From NCBI RefSeq assembly GCF_937871615.1, contig NZ_CALMPA010000020.1, positions 1 through 64,000 of the forward strand: 64,000 bases of DNA, given 5' to 3'. This document shows positions 32,645 through 42,335 of this stretch, one piece after another (position 1 is the first letter of the stretch; each line of letters begins with the position of its first letter). Made by a program: the position numbers and the translations under genes. The notes under the pieces are model-generated. The model made no database searches. It had not been told where the DNA came from and was given only the letters and a program-made list of their open reading frames with translations. This DNA is from an uncultured Sphingomonas sp. (GTDB taxonomy: Bacteria; Pseudomonadota; Alphaproteobacteria; Sphingomonadales; Sphingomonadaceae).

Positions 32645-34708
32645 TTACTCGGCGCGTTTCTTTGCCGGGTTCGCGCGATACCGATCGAACCAGGCGATGA
32701 TCGCGGAGGCCTTGGCGGCGCTCTGCGAGGGGCGCGCGGTGAAGCCGCCGTGGCTGGCACCAGGCACCTTCACCAGTGCGGTGGGCACGCCCTGGATCTG
32801 GAGCGCGGCATAATATTGCTCACTTTCGCTGACGGGCGTGCGATAATCTTCGCTGCCGACCACCACCAGCGTCGGCGTCTTCACATTGCCGACGAGGCTG
32901 AGCGGGGAACGCTTCCAATAGCTCATCGGATCTTCCCACGGCAGCTTGCTGAACCAATAGCGCGAGGTGAACAATGTGGCGTCCATGGTCAGCGCCTCGC
33001 TTGCCCAGTTGATAACCGGCTTCTGGGTCGCCGCTGCCTTGAAGCGATCGGTCTTGCCGACGATCCACGCCGTGAGCACGCCGCCGCCCGATCCGCCGGT
33101 GACGAACAGATTGTCCGGGTCCGCCGTCCCGTCGGCGATCGCCGCGTCGACCGAGGCGATGAGGTCGTCATAATCCTGGCTGGGATAATTCTTGTCGATC
33201 AGATTGGCGAATTCCGCGCCATAAGAGGTCGATCCACGCGGATTGGTCCACAGCACGGCATAGCCGGCGGCGGCGTAAAGCTGCACGTCGGTGGAGAAGC
33301 TGGGGCCATAGGCGCTGTTCGGGCCGCCGTGAATCTCCAGGATCAGCGGCAGCTTCTGGCCTGGCTGCCGCCCCGGCGGGGTGGCGAGCCAGGCGTCGAT
33401 CGCGCGACCGTCGGGCGCGGTGACGGCGATCTTGCGCACCGGCGCCAGCGCCTTGGCTTCGAGCAGATTGGCGTTGAGGCTGGTGAGCCGCCGCGCCTTG
33501 CCGCCCGAAGAAACCCACACGTCCGCCGGGGCGTTCGCATCGCCGCCGGTATAAGCGACAATGCCGTTGCGGGAGACGGAGAAATTGCCGCCGGTATAGG
33601 GGCGGTCGATCCCGCCGCCCGCGACATTGTCGACGATGGTTGAGGCGCGACCGTCGAGCGCGATCCGCGCCACCTTGCGTTTCCCGTGATCGTCATAGCT
33701 GGCGTAGATGCTGTTGCCGTCCGCCGCCCACACGGCATCCTCGATCGAGCGATCGAGCGCCGGGGTGAGCGAGCGCGGGCTTTCCGCTGCGCGCCCGCCA
33801 ACGTAAAGCTGCACATTCTCGTAGCTGCGGCGATGATCGTCGAACCCGAGCCACGCAATCTTCGAGCCATCGGGCGAGAAGCGCGGCGCGTCATCCGGCC
33901 CGTCGCGCGAGGTGAGGGTGCGCAATTCGCCGCTCGTGGTGTCGACGGAAATGACCTCGCTGTTCTTCACCTGACGCTCGGCATCTGGCGTGCGGATCGC
34001 GGAGAACAGGATGGTGCGACCGTCCGGGCTCCACGAAAGCGGGCCATTGTCGTCGAACCCGCCGAACGTGAGTTGACGCGCGCCGCCGCCATCGGCGGAG
34101 ACGATGAAAAGATGATCGTGGCCGGGCTTGATATAGCCGCCGCCGTCCGCGCGATAGGTGATGCGATCAATCACCTCCAGCGGCTCCGCCCATTTCGCGC
34201 CCGCGGGCTTGGCTGGCGCCCTGCCGAGCGTCGTCGGCTCGCCCGCCACCGTCGCGATATAGGCGAGGCGGCGGCCATCGGCTGACCAGGCCAGCGAGTT
34301 CGGATCGTTCGGCAGCGCGGTCACGCGTGTCGCTGCGTCATTGCCAAGCCAGCGGACGAACAATTGTGGATTCGTCCCGTCGGACGCGACATAGGCGATT
34401 CGGGTGCCGTCCGGTGACCAGCGCGGGCTGGAGCCGCTGGCCGCGAAAGGCGTCTGCCGTCCGGTCGCAACGTCGATCAGCCACAGGGATGATTGCATCC
34501 GATCCGTCATCACGTCGCCGGATCGGCGGACGTAAATGATGTTGCGCCCGTCAGGGCTGATCTGCGGATCGGCGGCGATGGACAATTGGAACAGATCGCT
34601 GCCGGTGAAGGCGCGCGTCGGCGCGTCAGCGGATTTCGCATCTGGCTGCGTTTGCGCCAGCGCGGGCACGGCGACCGTCGCAAGAAGAACGGCTGCGAGA
34701 AGGCGCAT
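32645..34708 (-). CDS. exported S9 family serine peptidase (prolyl-oligopeptidase type)
   Basis: A 687-residue protein with a signal peptide (MRLLAAVLLATVAVPALAQ), an N-terminal seven-bladed propeller region with Asp-Gly repeats (for example SPDGRNIIYVRR, SPDGRTILFSA), and a C-terminal alpha/beta-hydrolase. The nucleophile motif is GGSGGG (GGSYGG in many relatives), the Asp lies in GSEDYRTPVSES and the His in PGASHGGF. It likely cleaves short or acylated peptides in the periplasm. It is a single gene between two tRNA genes. A GGGGGAA stretch stands 6 bases before the start. Confidence 0.93.
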   Translation of the reverse strand: MRLLAAVLLATVAVPALAQTQPDAKSADAPTRAFTGSDLFQLSIAADPQISPDGRNIIYVRRSGDVMTDRMQSSLWLIDVATGRQTPFAASGSSPRWSPDGTRIAYVASDGTNPQLFVRWLGNDAATRVTALPNDPNSLAWSADGRRLAYIATVAGEPTTLGRAPAKPAGAKWAEPLEVIDRITYRADGGGYIKPGHDHLFIVSADGGGARQLTFGGFDDNGPLSWSPDGRTILFSAIRTPDAERQVKNSEVISVDTTSGELRTLTSRDGPDDAPRFSPDGSKIAWLGFDDHRRSYENVQLYVGGRAAESPRSLTPALDRSIEDAVWAADGNSIYASYDDHGKRKVARIALDGRASTIVDNVAGGGIDRPYTGGNFSVSRNGIVAYTGGDANAPADVWVSSGGKARRLTSLNANLLEAKALAPVRKIAVTAPDGRAIDAWLATPPGRQPGQKLPLILEIHGGPNSAYGPSFSTDVQLYAAAGYAVLWTNPRGSTSYGAEFANLIDKNYPSQDYDDLIASVDAAIADGTADPDNLFVTGGSGGGVLTAWIVGKTDRFKAAATQKPVINWASEALTMDATLFTSRYWFSKLPWEDPMSYWKRSPLSLVGNVKTPTLVVVGSEDYRTPVSESEQYYAALQIQGVPTALVKVPGASHGGFTARPSQSAAKASAIIAWFDRYRANPAKKRAE

Positions 34709-34835
34709 AGTGATTCCCCCATTTGTGATGGCGGAAGGGATGCGTCGCGGTGCTGGCGGTGGCAAGTGCGATGTGATCGCGCGCGATGTTTGCCGCGCGG
34801 CATTGCTTATCAGCGATGCGATGAAACCCGCACGG

Positions 34836-34910
34836 TGGCTCCCTGAGTAGGATTCGAACCTACGGCCGCTCGATTAACAGTCGAGAGCTCTACCGCTGAG
34901 CTATCAGGGA
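34836..34910 (-). tRNA. tRNA-Asn (GTT)
   Basis: The minus strand from 34910 begins TCCCTGATAGCTCAGCGGTA; the acceptor arm closes with TCAGGGA, discriminator G and an encoded CCA (34836-34838). Anticodon loop CTGTTAA between CTCGA and TCGAG gives GTT. T arm contains GGTTCGAATCC. 75 bases including CCA. Confidence 0.97.
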
Positions 34911-34977
34911 ATGCCGTGCGGGAGGCGCGTCTATACCCGCCCAATTTTTAGATGCAACCCCACATTCGTCACGATTT

Positions 34978-35757
34978 TCACGCGATGAACTGTTCCATCG
35001 TAATCCGGTCATCCAGCGCATGTTCGGGATCGAACAACAGGGTCAGTTCGCGCGCGCGATCCATTGCGATATCCACCTGCGCGACATCGCGAATTTCGCG
35101 TTGATCGGCCACCGCCGAGACGGGGCGCTTATCCGGATCGAGGATGCGCAGCGAGATGCGCGCACGCTCGGGCAGAATCGCGCCGCGCCAGCGCCGCGGG
35201 CGAAATGCGCTGATCGGGGTGAGCGCCAGCAGCGCGGAGCCGAGCGGCAGGATCGGGCCATGCGCCGAGAGATTATACGCGGTTGATCCGGCTGGCGTGG
35301 CGACAAGGATGCCGTCACACGCCAGTTCGTCCAGCACGATGCGGTCGTTCACCGTCACCTCTATCTTGGCGGTCTGCCGGGTTTCGCGCAGCAACGACAC
35401 TTCGTTGATCGCGGGCAGCGTGTGGATGCGGCCATCAATGCCGGTGGCGGTCATCATCAGCGGGGTGACCTTGAAGGCGCGCGCGCGATCGAGCCGATCA
35501 TCGAGGCCGTGGCGCCGCCATTCGTTCATCAGGAAGCCGACCGTGCCCAGATTCATGCCGAATACAGGGGGCGGGGGGCGGCGAGCCTCCAGCATCAGAT
35601 GCAGTGTTTGGAGCATGAAGCCGTCGCCACCCAATGCGATGACCAGATCGGCTTCCTCGACCGGGCACCAGTCCCAAGCGTCGAACAGTTCGGCGCGGGC
35701 GGCCTGCGCGGTGGCGGTGGGCGAGGCGACCAGCGCCCGCCGGGGATAGCTCGTCAT
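34978..35757 (-). CDS. nadK: NAD kinase
   Basis: A 259-residue enzyme that makes NADP from NAD. GGDG (43-46) in VIALGGDGFMLQTLH, then NLGTVGFLMNE and TPAGSTAYNLSAHGPILPL are the kinase motifs. The start ATG overlaps the moaA stop by 4 bases (ATGA). The open frame upstream is not coding for this protein. Link with moaA is by position only. Confidence 0.95.
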   Translation of the reverse strand: MTSYPRRALVASPTATAQAARAELFDAWDWCPVEEADLVIALGGDGFMLQTLHLMLEARRPPPPVFGMNLGTVGFLMNEWRRHGLDDRLDRARAFKVTPLMMTATGIDGRIHTLPAINEVSLLRETRQTAKIEVTVNDRIVLDELACDGILVATPAGSTAYNLSAHGPILPLGSALLALTPISAFRPRRWRGAILPERARISLRILDPDKRPVSAVADQREIRDVAQVDIAMDRARELTLLFDPEHALDDRITMEQFIA

Positions 35758-36767
35758 CCGCCGGTCACGCTCATGTGGCGCGAAACCGCCGGGGTCGCGC
35801 CGGGCGCTATATTGAAATCGTGGCGACGTGGCTTGGTGGCAATCGCCGCGTCGATCGCGGAGTCGAGCGCCACGACGCCGCCGCTGCGCAATGCGCCCTT
35901 CAGGTTCGCCTGATCGTCGTGCCCAAGGCAGGAATAGAGCCGTCCATCGGTCGTCAGGCGCACGCGGTTGCATCCATCGCAGAAATTGGCGGTGAGCGGA
36001 GAGATCAGCCCAAGCCGCGTATCGCTCCCCGCGACGCGCCAGTAACGCGCGGGGCCGCCCGTGCCCTGCATGTCGCGGACGAGCGCATGAACGGCCGAAA
36101 GCTGATCGAACACCTGGGTGAGCGGGAGAAAACGGTCAGTACGATCTTCGTCGATCGTGCCGAGCGGCATGGTTTCGATCAGCGTGAGATCCAGCCCTTC
36201 GCTCACGCACCAGTCGAGCATGGCCGGAATCTCGTGCTCGTTCAGGTTCTTCAGCGCGACCATGTTGATTTTCACCTTGAGCCCAGCGGCCCGCGCCGTC
36301 GCGATCCCGCCGAGCACCTGCGCCACATCGCCGTGACGGGTGATGAAACGGAAACGATCGGGATCGCGGCTGTCGAGGCTGACGTTGATGCGCCGGATGC
36401 CCGCGCCAAACAGTGCGGGGGCATGATCGGCCAGCCGCGTGCCATTGGTGGTCATCGTGAGTTCGTCCAGCCCGTGCCCGACATGCGCGCCGAGCCGGTG
36501 GACCAGTTCCATCACGTCGCGCCGCACCAGCGGCTCGCCGCCGGACAGGCGAATCTTGCGCACGCCACGCGCGATGAAGCGTTCGGCGATGATCGCGATT
36601 TCCTCCAGCGCGAGCACTTTGCTGCGCGGCATGAAGGTCATCCGTTCGGCCATGCAATAGCGGCAGCGCAGATCGCAGCGATCGGTGACGGAGACGCGCA
36701 GATAGCGGATCGCCCGCCCGAAGCCGTCGACAAGCGCGCCGGGCGCGAGAGGTTCGGTGGCCGCCAT
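35754..36767 (-). CDS. moaA: GTP 3',8-cyclase (molybdenum cofactor)
   Basis: A 337-residue radical-SAM enzyme that starts molybdopterin synthesis. The first Fe-S cluster is bound by CDLRCRYC (Cys31, 35, 38), and the second by CDGCNRVRLTTDGRLYSC near residues 260-280. C-terminal Gly-Gly (SVTGG) is the family end. Length is normal. It overlaps nadK and diverges from the EAL gene. Confidence 0.96.
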   Translation of the reverse strand: MAATEPLAPGALVDGFGRAIRYLRVSVTDRCDLRCRYCMAERMTFMPRSKVLALEEIAIIAERFIARGVRKIRLSGGEPLVRRDVMELVHRLGAHVGHGLDELTMTTNGTRLADHAPALFGAGIRRINVSLDSRDPDRFRFITRHGDVAQVLGGIATARAAGLKVKINMVALKNLNEHEIPAMLDWCVSEGLDLTLIETMPLGTIDEDRTDRFLPLTQVFDQLSAVHALVRDMQGTGGPARYWRVAGSDTRLGLISPLTANFCDGCNRVRLTTDGRLYSCLGHDDQANLKGALRSGGVVALDSAIDAAIATKPRRHDFNIAPGATPAVSRHMSVTGG

Positions 36768-36881
36768 CGTTCCGGAGAGCTAGGCGCTCCCGCCCGGTGC
36801 GGCAAGCCCGTGGTAAATATTGTGCCGGATCGGGCATTGAAGTGATTGGCGAGCGCGGGCTGGGTCGCTAACAAATCCTTA

Positions 36882-38528
36882 ATGATGGTTCAGCCGCGCT
36901 TTCCGAAGCCAACAACCACGATCGCGATCGCCCCGGATGCGGCGCGCGGCGCCCTGGAGCCGATGCTCGCGGCGGCTGGCTGGCTGAGCAGCGATGCCGC
37001 GCCACTGGTCAGGCTCGTCGATGCGCGCGCGGGGCTGGCAACCGTGGCCGCGCTGGCGCCGGTTGCGTTCGAGGAGCAGGCCGCGCTACTCGCGATCGTT
37101 GATTCGGATAGCGCATCCGCTGCGGCTTATGATGCCGGCGCGACGCATATCGTCGTCGGCGCGGAATCCGCCGCGCTGCTGCTTATGCTGCGCTTTGCTG
37201 CGCGCCATGCCCGTCGCGTGCGGCGACAGGCGTTCGCGCGGCGCGGCGGGGAAGCCGCCCCCGGCGAAATCGCGCGTTTCCTCGCGACGCGCGACGCGGA
37301 AGGGGGCGCGCCGACAATGTTCGCGATCAGGCTGACACGTTTCGATATCGTCAATGCGGCCTTCGGGCGCTCGATCGGCGATGCGCTGCTGGCGGCAGCT
37401 TTCGCGCGTATCGTCGATGCGCTCGGCACGGTCGCTCCCGATGACCGCCAGATCGCGCGCGGCGACGGCGCAGCGTTCGAGATCGCTCTGGCGACCGACG
37501 AGGCAGCCGCCGATGAGGCGCTGACCGCGATCGAGGCGGCGCTCGTGCGACCGTTCGATACCGGCGACGCGATGGTTAATCTCGGCGCGCGGATCGGGGT
37601 GGCGCGTGGCGGCGCGGTGGCGGAGCTACCCGCCCGCGCCCGTGACGCGCTGGATGCCGCGCGCGCCAGCGAGGGGGCCGCGGTGCGGCAGGCGACGCGC
37701 ACTTATGCCGCGCCGCTCGTGCGCCTTGCCGCGGACCTGCATCGCGCGATCGCCCGAAACGAGATCGCGATCCTGTTCCAGCCGCAGGTTTCGCTCGCCT
37801 CGGGTGCGATCACGGGCGTGGAGGCGCTCGCGCGCTGGGATCATCCGGCGCTGGGGACGCTGGGGGCGGAAACGCTGTTCGCCGCGGCCGATCGGGCCGA
37901 TCTGGGCGCGGCGCTATCGGAGCATATCCTGGTGCGCGCGCTCGCGATCGTTTCGCGCTGGCCGGCGGTGCTGGAAAATCTGCGGCTGGCCGTGAACGTC
38001 ACCGCCGCTGATGTCGTGCGGCCCGATTTCGCGCAGCGTTTCGTCAGCCATGTCGCGGCGAGCGGTGTCGCCCGTGGACGGATGACGGCGGAAATCACCG
38101 AAACCGGGCTGATCGGCGATCTGGAGGCAGCCGCCGTCGCGCTCGGCGCATTGCGCGAGCAGGGGGTGCGGGTGGCGATCGACGATTTCGGCACCGGCTA
38201 TTCGAGCCTCGCCTATCTGAAGGCGCTGCCACTCGATTATCTGAAGATCGACCGCAGCCTGACGCGTGACATCGCTGGCTCCGCGCGCGATCGCGTGATC
38301 GTGCGCGGGGTGATCGCGATGGCGCACGCGCTGGGCCTCGCGACGATCGCGGAAGGCGTGGAGACCGCGATCGAGCGAGACATGCTCGCGGGCGAGGGCT
38401 GCGATCTTTACCAGGGCTATCTTTGCGCCGGGCCGCTCGATTCCGGCGCGCTCGCCACGCTCGTCGCGGGCTGGACGCTCAGCCCGCGGCCTTCGCCAGC
38501 CCCTTCGACAATTGCAGCGCACCGTTAA
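36882..38528 (+). CDS. EAL-domain phosphodiesterase with degenerate GGDEF domain
   Basis: About 548 residues in three parts: an N-terminal stretch with a receiver-like alternation but no clear phospho-Asp (about 1-130), a GGDEF-like domain whose active site reads RGDGAAFE and so cannot make c-di-GMP (near 194-200), and an EAL domain with VEALARWDHP (near 314), ITET, IDDFGTGYSSLAYLK (near 434) and AEGVET, all required residues present. It should break down c-di-GMP. Starts at 36882 or 36885 (two ATGs in a row); a TTG at 36846 is unlikely. Its last 50 bases overlap mfd on the other strand. Confidence 0.9.
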   Translation: MMVQPRFPKPTTTIAIAPDAARGALEPMLAAAGWLSSDAAPLVRLVDARAGLATVAALAPVAFEEQAALLAIVDSDSASAAAYDAGATHIVVGAESAALLLMLRFAARHARRVRRQAFARRGGEAAPGEIARFLATRDAEGGAPTMFAIRLTRFDIVNAAFGRSIGDALLAAAFARIVDALGTVAPDDRQIARGDGAAFEIALATDEAAADEALTAIEAALVRPFDTGDAMVNLGARIGVARGGAVAELPARARDALDAARASEGAAVRQATRTYAAPLVRLAADLHRAIARNEIAILFQPQVSLASGAITGVEALARWDHPALGTLGAETLFAAADRADLGAALSEHILVRALAIVSRWPAVLENLRLAVNVTAADVVRPDFAQRFVSHVAASGVARGRMTAEITETGLIGDLEAAAVALGALREQGVRVAIDDFGTGYSSLAYLKALPLDYLKIDRSLTRDIAGSARDRVIVRGVIAMAHALGLATIAEGVETAIERDMLAGEGCDLYQGYLCAGPLDSGALATLVAGWTLSPRPSPAPSTIAAHR

Positions 38529-41500
38529 GCCGCGCCTGCGGATCGGGCCACGAACGGCTCAGCGCGAATTTCGAATCCGGGCGCAGCTTGGCGATCGCGC
38601 CGAGCCGCTGGACATAAGCGAGCAGCCCATCGACGTTCGGCGGAGAATCGTCGTGGAAGGTGACGAGCGCGCCCTTCGGCCCGACATCCATCTTCGCGAC
38701 GCAGGCCTTCTTCGCGTTCATCTTTATCTCGATCACGCGGATCAAATTCTCGGTCGCCTCCGGCAATTTTCCGAAACGGTCGATCATCTCGGCGGCGAAT
38801 GATTCGAGCGCCTGCTTGTCGTCCAGCTCGTTGAGGCGGCGATAGAGCCCCATGCGCAAATCGAGATCGGGCACATAATCCTCCGGGATCAGGATCGGCG
38901 CGTCGACGGTTATCTGCGGCGAGAAATCGCGCGGGCGCTGGGCAAGGCCGCCGGCCTTGGCATCCATGATCGCCTCCTCCAGCATCGACTGATAGAGTTC
39001 GTAGCCGACTTCCTTGATATGCCCGGATTGTTCGTCGCCGAGCAGATTGCCCGCGCCGCGAATATCGAGATCGTGGCTGGCAAGCTGGAAGCCCGCCCCC
39101 AGCGTATCGAGATCGGACAGCACCTTCAGCCGCTTTTCCGCCGCGTCGGTCATCTGCCGTTCCGGCGGGGTGACGAGATAGGCATAGGCGCGCGTCTTTG
39201 ATCGCCCGACCCGCCCGCGCAACTGATAGAGCTGGGCGAGGCCGAAGCGATCCGCCCGGTTGACGATCATCGTGTTGGCGGAAGGGATGTCGATCCCGCT
39301 CTCGATGATCGTGGTGGAGACGAGCACCTCGAACTTCTTGTCGTAGAAGGCGCTCATCCGCTCCTCCACCTCGCCCGCCGCCATCTGGCCGTGCGCGATG
39401 ACATAGCGGATTTCGGGCACCTCGTTGCGCAGATATTCCTCGATATCGGGCAAATCCGCGATGCGCGGCGTGACGAGGAAGCTCTGCCCGCCGCGATAAT
39501 GTTCGCGCAACAATGCCTCACGCAGCACTACCGGATCCCATGGCATCACATAGGTGCGCACCGCGAGGCGATCGACCGGCGGCGTCTGGATCACCGACAG
39601 TTCGCGCAGGCCCGACATCGCCATCTGGAGGGTGCGTGGGATCGGCGTGGCGGTGAGCGTCAGGACGTGGACATCGCTTTTCAGCGCCTTCAGCCGTTCC
39701 TTGTGGGTGACGCCGAAACGCTGTTCCTCATCGACGACGACAAGCCCGAGCCGCTTGAACTCAAGGCTCTTGGCGAGCAGCGCATGGGTGCCGACCACGA
39801 TGTCGATATCGCCCGATGCCACGCGCTCCTTGGTCGCTTTCGCCTCATTGGCGCTGACCAGGCGCGAGAGGCGCCCGATATTGAGCGGGAAGCCTTCGAA
39901 CCGCTGTACGAAATTCTGATAGTGCTGGCGTGCGAGCAGGGTGGTGGGGCACACCACCGCCACCTGCATCCCCGCCATCGCCGCGACGAACGCGGCGCGC
40001 AACGCAACCTCGGTCTTGCCGAAGCCGACATCGCCGACGATCAGCCGGTCCATCGGCTTGCCGGCGGAAAGATCGCCCAGCACATCCTCGATCGCGCGAT
40101 CCTGATCGTCGGTTTCCTCATAGGGGAAGCGATCGACGAACGTGGGATAGCCGCTCGCATCCGGCTCCGCGACCTCGCCCGAGCGCAGGGCGCGTTCGGC
40201 GGCGATCGCAATCAACTCACCCGCGATCTCGCGGATGCGCTCCTTCATCCGCGCCTTGCGGCGTTGCCACGCCTCGCCGCCAAGCTTGTCGAGCGCGGCG
40301 CCTTCTTCGCTCGATCCGTAGCGCGAGAGGACTTCGAGATTCTCGACCGGCACGTAGAGCTTGTCGCCGCCGGCGTAGGTCAGCGCGACGCAATCGTGTG
40401 GCGCCTTGCCGACGGGGATCGAGGTGAGCCCCTCATAGCGACCGATGCCATGATCGACATGGACGACGAGATCGCCGGGCGAGAGCGTCGCCAGTTCGGC
40501 GAGAAAGGCGTCGGCGGACTTGCGCCGCTTGTGCCGGCGGACGAGCCGGTCGCCGAGCATGTCCTGCTCGGTCAGCACCGCGACGCGCGGCGCGGTGAAG
40601 CCGTGATCTAGTGGCAGGACGATCAGCGCGACTTGAGTTTCGCCGACGCCCAGCGCCTCCTGCCACGTTTCGACCTGCTTCGCGCCGTGAAGACCGTGAT
40701 CGGTGAGCAGGGAGGAAAGCCGATCGCGCGCGCCGATCGAATAGCTCGCCAGCACCGGCTTGCGGCCATCTTTCCGCAGCTTGGAAAGATGCGCGACCAC
40801 CGCTTCGTAGATGTTGACGCCCGATGCGCGCTCGGGCGCGAAATCGCGCGCGCCATCGACGCCGAAATCCACCACGCGGGTCGATTCCGGCTCGTGGAAC
40901 GTCGTGGTGACATGCGCGATCGCGGTATCCAGCGCGATGCGCCATTCGCTATCGTCGAGATAGAGCGTCTTCGCCGGCAGCGCGCGATAGCTGCCGGGCT
41001 GCGCGGCCTCGGCACGTTTGCGGTTCTCGTAATAATCGGCGATCGCGTCCAGCCGCCCCTCGGCGGCGGCGGTGACGCCATTGTCACGAATCACCAGCGA
41101 ATCCTCGCCGAGATGATCGAACAAGGTGGCGAGCTTTTCCTCGAACAGCGGGAGCCAATGCTCCATGCCCGCGAGCCGCCGCCCGTCGCTTACCGCCTGA
41201 TAGAGCGGATCGCCGGTCGCGGTGGCTCCAAAGGTCTCGCGGTAGCGGCTGCGGAAACGCTTGACGCTATCCTCGTCGAGCAGTGCTTCGGATGCGGGGA
41301 GCAGGGTGAAGCCGTCTATCCGCCCGGTGGTGCGCTGGTCGTCGGGATCGAAGGTGCGGACGCTCTCGATCTCGTCGCCGAAGAAATCGAGCCGCAGCGC
41401 CTGTTCCTCGCCGCTGGGGAACAGATCGACGATCCCGCCGCGAATCGCATATTCGCCCGCGTCGTGGACGGTATCGGTGCGGACATAGCCGTTCGCCTGA

Positions 41501-41934
41501 AGCAGCGCAGCGAGGCGATCGAGACTGATCCGCTCGCCAGGCTTCAGATTGGCGACAAGCTGGCGGATGCGGAACGGGGTGAGCGTGCGCTGGGTGGCGG
41601 CGTTGGCGGTGGTGAGCACCAGTTGCGGCGCGCGCGGCTTTTGCTGCAGGCGATGCAGCGCGCCGATCCGCTCCGCCATGACGCGCAGGGTGGGGGAGGC
41701 GCGATCATAGGGCAGGCAATCCCATGCCGGAAATTCTACGATCTCCAGCTCCGGCGCGAAGAAATGCGCGGTCGCCGCGATCGCGCGCATCGCCGCTTCG
41801 TCGGGCGCGATGAACACCGCGCGCTTCGTCGCCGCGCGCGCGAGGTCGGCGAGCAACGAGGGCTGGAAGCCCGCGGGCACGCCGGCGAGTGTCAGCGGCT
41901 GAGTGGCGGAGAGGATCTGTTTCAGGTCGGGCAT
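38479..41934 (-). CDS. mfd: transcription-repair coupling factor
   Basis: A 1151-residue ATPase that removes stalled RNA polymerase and recruits UvrA. It has the UvrB-like N-terminus, the polymerase-interaction domain (VHVDHGIGRYEGL), helicase motif I GDVGFGKTEVALRA, motif II VVDEEQRFGVTHKERLK, motif VI QLRGRVGRSKTRAYAYLV, and the C-terminal TRCF domain. Length is normal for the family. Its stop overlaps the EAL gene end by 50 bases. It follows sdhE on the same strand after 63 bases. Confidence 0.97.
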   Translation of the reverse strand: MPDLKQILSATQPLTLAGVPAGFQPSLLADLARAATKRAVFIAPDEAAMRAIAATAHFFAPELEIVEFPAWDCLPYDRASPTLRVMAERIGALHRLQQKPRAPQLVLTTANAATQRTLTPFRIRQLVANLKPGERISLDRLAALLQANGYVRTDTVHDAGEYAIRGGIVDLFPSGEEQALRLDFFGDEIESVRTFDPDDQRTTGRIDGFTLLPASEALLDEDSVKRFRSRYRETFGATATGDPLYQAVSDGRRLAGMEHWLPLFEEKLATLFDHLGEDSLVIRDNGVTAAAEGRLDAIADYYENRKRAEAAQPGSYRALPAKTLYLDDSEWRIALDTAIAHVTTTFHEPESTRVVDFGVDGARDFAPERASGVNIYEAVVAHLSKLRKDGRKPVLASYSIGARDRLSSLLTDHGLHGAKQVETWQEALGVGETQVALIVLPLDHGFTAPRVAVLTEQDMLGDRLVRRHKRRKSADAFLAELATLSPGDLVVHVDHGIGRYEGLTSIPVGKAPHDCVALTYAGGDKLYVPVENLEVLSRYGSSEEGAALDKLGGEAWQRRKARMKERIREIAGELIAIAAERALRSGEVAEPDASGYPTFVDRFPYEETDDQDRAIEDVLGDLSAGKPMDRLIVGDVGFGKTEVALRAAFVAAMAGMQVAVVCPTTLLARQHYQNFVQRFEGFPLNIGRLSRLVSANEAKATKERVASGDIDIVVGTHALLAKSLEFKRLGLVVVDEEQRFGVTHKERLKALKSDVHVLTLTATPIPRTLQMAMSGLRELSVIQTPPVDRLAVRTYVMPWDPVVLREALLREHYRGGQSFLVTPRIADLPDIEEYLRNEVPEIRYVIAHGQMAAGEVEERMSAFYDKKFEVLVSTTIIESGIDIPSANTMIVNRADRFGLAQLYQLRGRVGRSKTRAYAYLVTPPERQMTDAAEKRLKVLSDLDTLGAGFQLASHDLDIRGAGNLLGDEQSGHIKEVGYELYQSMLEEAIMDAKAGGLAQRPRDFSPQITVDAPILIPEDYVPDLDLRMGLYRRLNELDDKQALESFAAEMIDRFGKLPEATENLIRVIEIKMNAKKACVAKMDVGPKGALVTFHDDSPPNVDGLLAYVQRLGAIAKLRPDSKFALSRSWPDPQARLNGALQLSKGLAKAAG

Positions 41935-41997
41935 GGAAATCTCTCCCCTTCCGTGGAAGGCAGGGCTGAATGGGAACGGAAGGGTGCGGCGTTTCCG

Positions 41998-42264
41998 CTA
42001 TTCGGGAACCTGCACGTAATTCAGCCCGCGCATCGCCTGCATCATCGGGCCATCCCATTGCGGCGGGCAGGGGATCGAGCCGATCGCCCAGCCCATGATG
42101 TCCACGTCCTGCTCCTCCAGCAAAGTTTCGAACCAGTCGAGTTCGGCAGCGCTCCAGCCGGCGTGGTGGGTGTCGAAAAAGCCGCCGATCATCATGTCGG
42201 CCTCGCGCGTGCCGCGATGCCACGAACGGAATTTCAGGCGCTTCAGGCGGATTGCGTGGTCCAT
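41998..42264 (-). CDS. sdhE: FAD assembly factor SdhE
   Basis: An 88-residue protein that promotes covalent FAD attachment to succinate dehydrogenase. It carries the conserved KRLKFRSWHRGTREADMMIG (RGxxE motif), WFETLLEEQDVDIMGWAIG, and a short C-terminal end. It sits between mfd and recG, the usual alphaproteobacterial setting, and diverges from recG. Confidence 0.93.
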   Translation of the reverse strand: MDHAIRLKRLKFRSWHRGTREADMMIGGFFDTHHAGWSAAELDWFETLLEEQDVDIMGWAIGSIPCPPQWDGPMMQAMRGLNYVQVPE

Positions 42265-42335
42265 CGGTCCTCAACGTCAATTGCCCGGCGGGCGCTGGCG
42301 GCGCGCGTCGGGTGCGGGTAATGCGTCATTTAGGC

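Noticed and set aside
36846..36882. TTG start at 36846 for the EAL gene
   Set aside because: No ribosome site and two ATGs follow at 36882 and 36885, close to where the protein-like sequence starts.
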